DNA of 64,000 nt from Typha latifolia (taxonomy: Eukaryota; Streptophyta; Magnoliopsida; Poales; Typhaceae), in contig CM034108.1 of the NCBI GenBank assembly GCA_019914945.1, forward strand, positions 4,102,001 through 4,166,000, given 5' to 3'. Positions 41,301 through 64,000 of the stretch are shown in pieces. The first letter of the stretch is position 1. Each line of letters opens with the position of its first letter. Position numbers and translations under genes: made by a program. Under the pieces are notes generated by a model, which was given only the letters and a program-made list of their open reading frames with translations, did no database searches and had not been told where the DNA came from.

Positions 41301-43242
41301 CAGAGATTAATTAGGTACTGTTTATCAGATCAGATTTGGGATCAATACGCTCCAGGAAAAAGGCAGCTCCAATAACTAACCTTGTACAGGAATGGGATTT
41401 AAGTATTCAACCAGATAAGTTGGATCATATTCAGATTATGTTGGTAGGTTTATTGGGTCCTTTGCCACCCATCTGACACATTCCATCATCTCAGTTTAAA
41501 CAACACAACTACTTAAAGAAACAAAATAAAATCCAACCTATATCCATCCTTAAGGAACTAAGTGTAGAAATTTCCTTCACGTTAAGTAATGGTCACCATG
41601 AATCTGGTCTTTAGCTAAACACGTCTTTAGCTAAATAAAAGGAACAGCAAACATTATATCAATCCGTAAGTGGAGAATTTCAAGGATGATCATCATATGC
41701 CTGAATGTCTATATAGTCAAAGTTTTAGACAAACAGGTCCTAAGCAATATAATAATGTAACTGTTTGATGGTAAAGATTATAAGAAAAGTTTAACAGACC
41801 ACAGGGAAAAAGAAGGGGCAATCCTAGAAAGTAAACTGCAGATTTCATTTCCAAGGTCTTTAGCTTTACACGTCTTTAGCTAAATAAAAGGAACAGCAAA
41901 CATTATATCAATCCGTAAGTACAGAATTTCAAGGATGATCATCATATGCCTGAATGTCTATATAGTCAAAGTTTTAGACAAACAGGTCCTAAGCAATATA
42001 ATAATGTAACTGTTTGATGGTAAAGATAATAAGAAAAGATTAACAGACCAAAAGGAAAAAGAGGGGGCAATCCTAGAAAGTAAACTGCAGATTTCATTTC
42101 CAACGAGTAACACCCACTACTCTGCAGGGATACTTTAGTGGGTTCTTCCTTTTTTTTATCCTTATCTTCTGTGAAAGCTTAAAAATAAGAGGTGAGATGG
42201 TTGTTTCACTTTCAGGCAAAAAGAACGAGGTTACAGGAAACATGATACTGTCTACTGAGAATGTTGAAAAGCATAAGATGTGCTAACTTGACCAAGGACC
42301 TACTAGAATTTGTTGCTTAACATATTAACGTATAGCTTGTGAAATTACAGAACATTCTACAGCACACCCACCTTAGAATAACACATTTTAAGATCGTGTT
42401 ATTTTCTATGTCAACAGGGTAGATGAGGCCTTCCATAAATATTGCCAATCATTGACTTTAATGGCTTCAAAAAGGATATAGACTCAAAAGTAAGATCACA
42501 TGGAGTTGAAGTTATATACATAAAGATATTGAAGCATACATTGAGGCATCCAAACTCAAAAGGCAAATTATCGCCATGTCTTTGGTATCTATGGGCCAGT
42601 AATTTAATTTTACTATTATTTTGATTCCATTTGTGGGGGGTATATGGGTATCTTTTATCCCCTAAAAACATAAGAAAATCAGAGTATCTCTTTTATCCCG
42701 TAGTCCCATGTCAATCTGTTTTCTTTCATCGTGATATGCTTCTATGTGCTACTTGTAGCCACATCAGATTCATCAGATTAATTAGAAAGTTGACTGCTAG
42801 AACATAATTCAGACATTGCTAGCATTTCTATTGCGCGGCTCTCTTCTTCCATCGAGATTCAATAACCAAACACAATCATATGGGAGAAAAGAATTCCCAA
42901 AGTTACTAGCAGTATAAAAATAAGCAACTTGTAAGTCATTAAAACGTCATTCATTTGAGCTTCCTACGTAACCAAAAATGGCAGGGTAAACGAATTGTAA
43001 CATGATAGTAAGATCAAAGAAGAGCATATGAACCTACATGGGCACGAATCACATTGACAAAAGTCGGGTGACTCATTACTCTCCTCCTGCTGATCGCTGC
43101 CGCTATTGTCTTGTAAAGCCCGGCAAATCCTGCAGCTCTTCAATACTTTCTTGAGACGCTTGTACTCCAAATGCGAGCATTTGTTCAGGAACCGTTCCTG
43201 CTCTCCGTGAAGGTACTCCGTGAAAGTTTCCCCAAACTTCAT
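38351..43242 (-). CDS. SPX-RING E3 ubiquitin-protein ligase, BAH1/NLA-like
   Basis: SPX-domain RING ligase. Arabidopsis NLA/BAH1 targets phosphate and nitrate transporters for degradation and affects salicylic acid levels. Exons in transcription order: 43242-43038, 41141-40897, 40777-40529, 39838-39701, 38605-38547, 38456-38351; they join in phase to 333 residues, close to the family length. The SPX part starts MKFGETFTEYL and contains LKKVLKSCR, then GCFSSRVRRLLHLH, DDQQVMIQEGRMLLDYVTMNAIAIRKILKKYDK-type helices. The RING (C3HC4) uses Cys229, Cys232, Cys244, His246, Cys249, Cys252, Cys274 and Cys277 (CAIC, SCGHLFCKSC, CPIC). The C-terminus has the family block VKQSKEYWQSQA and ends LTLGL. 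Exon 1 ends CDSCP and joins LCDQIFFAELTREASD. Intron 1 (41142-43037) carries a 249-bp duplication and a small transposon-like insertion. A phosphate/nitrate role is inferred from the family. Confidence 0.94.
41243..41475. mobile_element. Small hAT-like MITE candidate in an intron of the BAH1-like gene
   Basis: The left end TAGGGGTGGCACTTGG and the reverse complement of the right end (GATGGGTGGCAAAGG) form a short imperfect inverted repeat around GGGTGGCA, the usual start of plant hAT-type MITEs. Length is about 230 bp. No clear 8-bp target-site duplication. Confidence 0.4.
41606..42103. repeat. Recent tandem duplication, period 249 bp, in an intron of the BAH1-like gene
   Basis: 41606-41854 and 41855-42103 are nearly identical head-to-tail copies, differing at only a handful of positions (for example GTGGAG versus GTACAG, GATTAT versus GATAAT, AAGAAGG versus AAGAGGG). 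The low divergence suggests a recent event. Confidence 0.92.
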
Positions 43243-44824
43243 CTTTACCCAAAACCCTACGCTACCAAGGAGATCTACGCAAATTATTGATCGGAATAAC
43301 CAAAAGATCGAAAGAACAAAGGAATTTCACGAAGTAATCGATGATTCCGGCAAATGCGATACAACCGAAACGTGCTGAGAATCAAAGGGCACTTGCTACG
43401 CTTACGGGTGATCAACTCGGTTGGTTTCGGCGACGGAGGGCGTAGATCGGAAGGAGTTCGTCCCTTAAAGAGTCGAGAGACGGCGGCAGAGGAGGTCTCT
43501 TCTTGCTCGCTTGCGAGGCGTGGAAGAATTTGGCAAAGAGATCGCGTCGAGGAGGCTCGGCATTTGGGAGTATCTATCCTCCCGCCGCTCCTTTTTCGGT
43601 TTCCTCCTTTTTGACGTGAGGAGCCTAAAACGGTGAGTGGATCGTTTGCAATAAAAATACCTTCGATAGCCCAGCCAAGGGTTGAAAACAACTCCCATGC
43701 ATTCGTTAAATCAACAAACTAACTGATTGATTACCAACCTAACTCTCGGTAGTTATTTTTCCCATGATAAGGAGGTTATAAAATTAACTCTAATTTTAAA
43801 TAATTATTATGGAAAAAATTGTTTGGTGGTAGCTTGGCTCAATTAATGACTCAACGGTACAGTTGGCTTGGAGAAATAGCTCGGCAGTGCGATAATTTGG
43901 AGCAATGTCTCAGTAGGCGTTCAGTTCATAACAACACAACTCAAAGTTTAAACTAGACGCCTTAGTATATTGGTTAAAGCATACAGATTTATTTGCAAAT
44001 AATCCTTGAGTTGTTACAGACGAAGGTGACAAAAGTTTATCCAGCCCGATAAAATCAGTTTTTAAACGGGTTTAAAGTTTAGTCTAATTAGGTTTGAGTT
44101 TGGGTCACAAATGGGTCAATTTATTTGACTCGATTATTAACGAGTTGTGTTTATATTTATTACCTCAACACGATTAGCACCTTTATAATTTAGCCTGTAA
44201 ACTTGTTTTTAACCTAATTAATATATTTATAACCTAGCCAATGACCTGATTAACCCATTTATAACATAGAAAAATTTATTATAACTCGAATAAACTTGTT
44301 TATAATCCGAATAAATTTATTTATAATTTGAATAACTTATAAAAATTTAAATATTTTGTGTCACTGAGTGACTTATTATGCTCCATGTAACCCCTTTAAT
44401 AAATGACAATGCTCATATTTGCATTATCATAATCTAATCCATCCGAATAGGGACAATTTTAGCCGTTGATTTTAATGACGCTTTTGTAACTATGATGGTT
44501 AATTAATACAAAACATTACTATTTTTAAAATAAAGATAGAAGTGCATTTATATAAAGACGAACAAATAAATCTAAGTTCATATCGGGTTCGGGTTGGATA
44601 ATATCCGACCCATTTTGTCCCTAGTTAAAACTCTACATCGGCTTTATGCTACGACTGTGCGGGCCAAGCCCATTTAATGCGGATCACGTTAACACCTTAT
44701 CCAGCAAACAGCGTCCAACTTAAGCTAACCGCTCCCGCGTTATCCTCTTCCAATCCATCGTAAACCCTCCCATTTCTAGGGTTTATTTCCATCTCTGTGT
44801 CGAGAAGCGACGGAAGCATCGCCA
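43243..44824. other. Divergent intergenic region between the BAH1-like and ValRS genes
   Basis: About 1.6 kb between two start codons facing away from each other. The BAH1-like 5' leader probably occupies part of 43243-43620. The middle is AT-rich, with a repeat segment related to 18360-18560 and a stretch near 44150-44340 with recurring TTTATAA(C/T)..AAT phrases. GGCCAAGCCCA at about 44659-44670 and the teloboxes below lie close to the ValRS start. Confidence 0.5.
44660..44784 (+). promoter_or_regulatory. Site II-like and telobox motifs upstream of ValRS
   Basis: GGCCAAGCCCA (about 44659-44670) contains a TGGGCT site II core on the minus strand. AAACCCT (44762-44768) and TAGGGTTT (44777-44784) are telobox motifs on opposite strands. 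Pairing of teloboxes with site II elements is known from plant translation-apparatus gene promoters; function here is inferred. Confidence 0.45.
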
Positions 44825-62750
<17,926 letters not shown>

Positions 62751-64000
62751 GTTACTTCTTTTCTATGTTAGTCACTTGCTAACTGGCATGTAGTTACTTG
62801 GAGAAAATCCTGATTCTGAAATTCGGCTGGACTGAGATCTTTTGAATATTATTTTGTTTCTAAAACAATAGCTGGTTTGTATATACATCGGTTTATGAGA
62901 ATAAAATAGAAACCTCTCTTAGATTCATATTTGCCACTCAGTTTAGCTGAGCTTGATGCTTCTAACCATGAAACATTAAGGACTGTCGCCAGACTTACAG
63001 ACTTATCAGTAGGACCCGTGGCGTATTATTTTGTACAAATAATTGTAATTGCAATTTTGGGCCTTCAGCTTTAGTTCTTACAATCTGTTACTCTGCTAGT
63101 AAATTCGAAGTAATTTCAATAGATTTACATGTCGCAGCACAATATCAAGCTGATTATCTGTCGGCATGTGGCATGTCACTGACCAGCGCATGCTCACTAT
63201 GATTAGCATTGTCAACACTATCTACTGCCACATTCTGACAACTTCAATTGTGATTCTTTGCTACATCTCCAAGCTTTGTGCATCTTTTTCTATCAATCGA
63301 ATTCTTGGGTATACGTAATCACCATTAAAGTAGTAATTTTAAAAGATAGTCAGTATTTGAGTACATCTATATAACCACATGGAATGAAATTTCTTCATAA
63401 GTAAACAGCCAGCAAATAGTTAGCATGTTATCTACTAGTTTTTATGAATTTTCTTCTTAAAGAGGCAGTGTTAATGTTCTAAGAGAAACTACTAAATCAG
63501 TTTCTGTGGTTTACAGATTTTATAACTGGTTTTTAAGGTTTAATTTTTATTTTTTCTTATGATGGATCTCCCTGCAGTCTTTGCGGGGTATATGTACCAG
63601 AGTACAATATTGCTATCTGCATATGTGATCCCTTTATGCAGTCAGGACATGTAAGGACCGAATAATGCAAACCATAGGGATCTCTATTTCAATAATGTAA
63701 TCTGAAGGATCAATTCTAGAAAATTGCAAACCATAGGGACTAATTAAGTTTTTTTTTAATGGTTCTATAATTTCAACCTGGTTAAGCAAGTTGCACCTTT
63801 CAAATTGTGACCTTGAACACATTCCCCACCTTTCATCATATGTGCCTTTGAGCAGATTATCCAACTAGTTTGGTTCCTCAATTTTATTATCTCAGTATTT
63901 TTGGTGTTCATTTGTGCTTTATGTTTTTTAGCAGTTATGTTTGTAAACCTGTGAACTTAAGCTACAAATAATAAAGTTAAAGGACAAAGCAACTTGTTTT
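62751..64000 (+). other. ValRS intron running out of the window
   Basis: After the last visible exon (GT donor at 62751) no further ValRS exon can be recognised to the window end. The sequence is intronic in composition, with short duplicated phrases such as GCAAACCATAGGGA at about 63667 and 63724. Confidence 0.6.

Noticed and set aside
41606..42103. CRISPR-like repeated arrangement
   Set aside because: Only two long copies without spacers, in a plant intron; it is an ordinary tandem duplication. No other array-like pattern exists in the window.
43354..43691. Frames on both strands upstream of the BAH1-like start codon
   Set aside because: They lie in the probable 5' leader, show no family motif, and overlap each other on opposite strands.

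Overview
This window looks like nuclear DNA of a flowering plant, probably a non-grass monocot; that placement is inferred only from the protein sequences, intron sizes and AT-rich spacers, with no search behind it. It is eukaryotic: genes are split by GT-AG introns that join in phase, spacers are AT-rich with long GA, TA and trinucleotide microsatellites, and there are worn transposon remnants. I see no operon, CRISPR array, rRNA or convincing tRNA gene.

Eight protein genes can be supported. 3.85-7.11 kb (+) encodes HscB, the mitochondrial J-domain co-chaperone of iron-sulfur cluster assembly (6 exons). 7.65-8.70 kb (+) encodes a Fra a 1/Mal d 1-associated-protein-like small protein (2 exons). 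12.34-15.28 kb (-) is a RING-H2 E3 ubiquitin ligase of the RHF2A type (7 exons) with a short tandem repeat at its N-terminus. 21.99-22.37 kb (-) is a single-exon, cysteine-rich, membrane-anchored plant protein of unknown function. 26.19-29.76 kb (-) is a complete calcium-dependent protein kinase (7 exons, four EF hands, myristoylation signal). 33.76-36.61 kb (-) is a small plastid-type DnaJ-zinc-finger protein without a J domain (4 exons). 38.35-43.24 kb (-) is an SPX-RING E3 ligase of the BAH1/NLA family (6 exons). From 44.83 kb (+) to beyond the window end lies an organellar-type valyl-tRNA synthetase; 19 exons are visible and the anticodon-binding half is outside.

The genes do not form one pathway. 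Two are organelle housekeeping proteins (HscB, ValRS), one is a probable plastid zinc-finger protein, two are ubiquitin ligases (one with a phosphate-sensing SPX domain), and one is a calcium sensor kinase. BAH1-like and ValRS are divergently transcribed with about 1.6 kb between start codons.

The remaining sequence is AT-rich spacer and intron. It holds two inverted copies of an LTR-like repeat (about 18.66-19.21 and 35.18-35.78 kb), a decayed LINE reverse transcriptase (about 32.3-32.8 kb), several non-autonomous DNA-transposon-like elements inside the ValRS and BAH1-like introns, and several local direct duplications. I found no previously undescribed multi-gene system. The more interesting points are a possible alternative last exon of the kinase, the two-start layout of the ValRS 5' end, the coding minisatellite in RHF2A, and the nested element with three 107-bp repeats in a ValRS intron.
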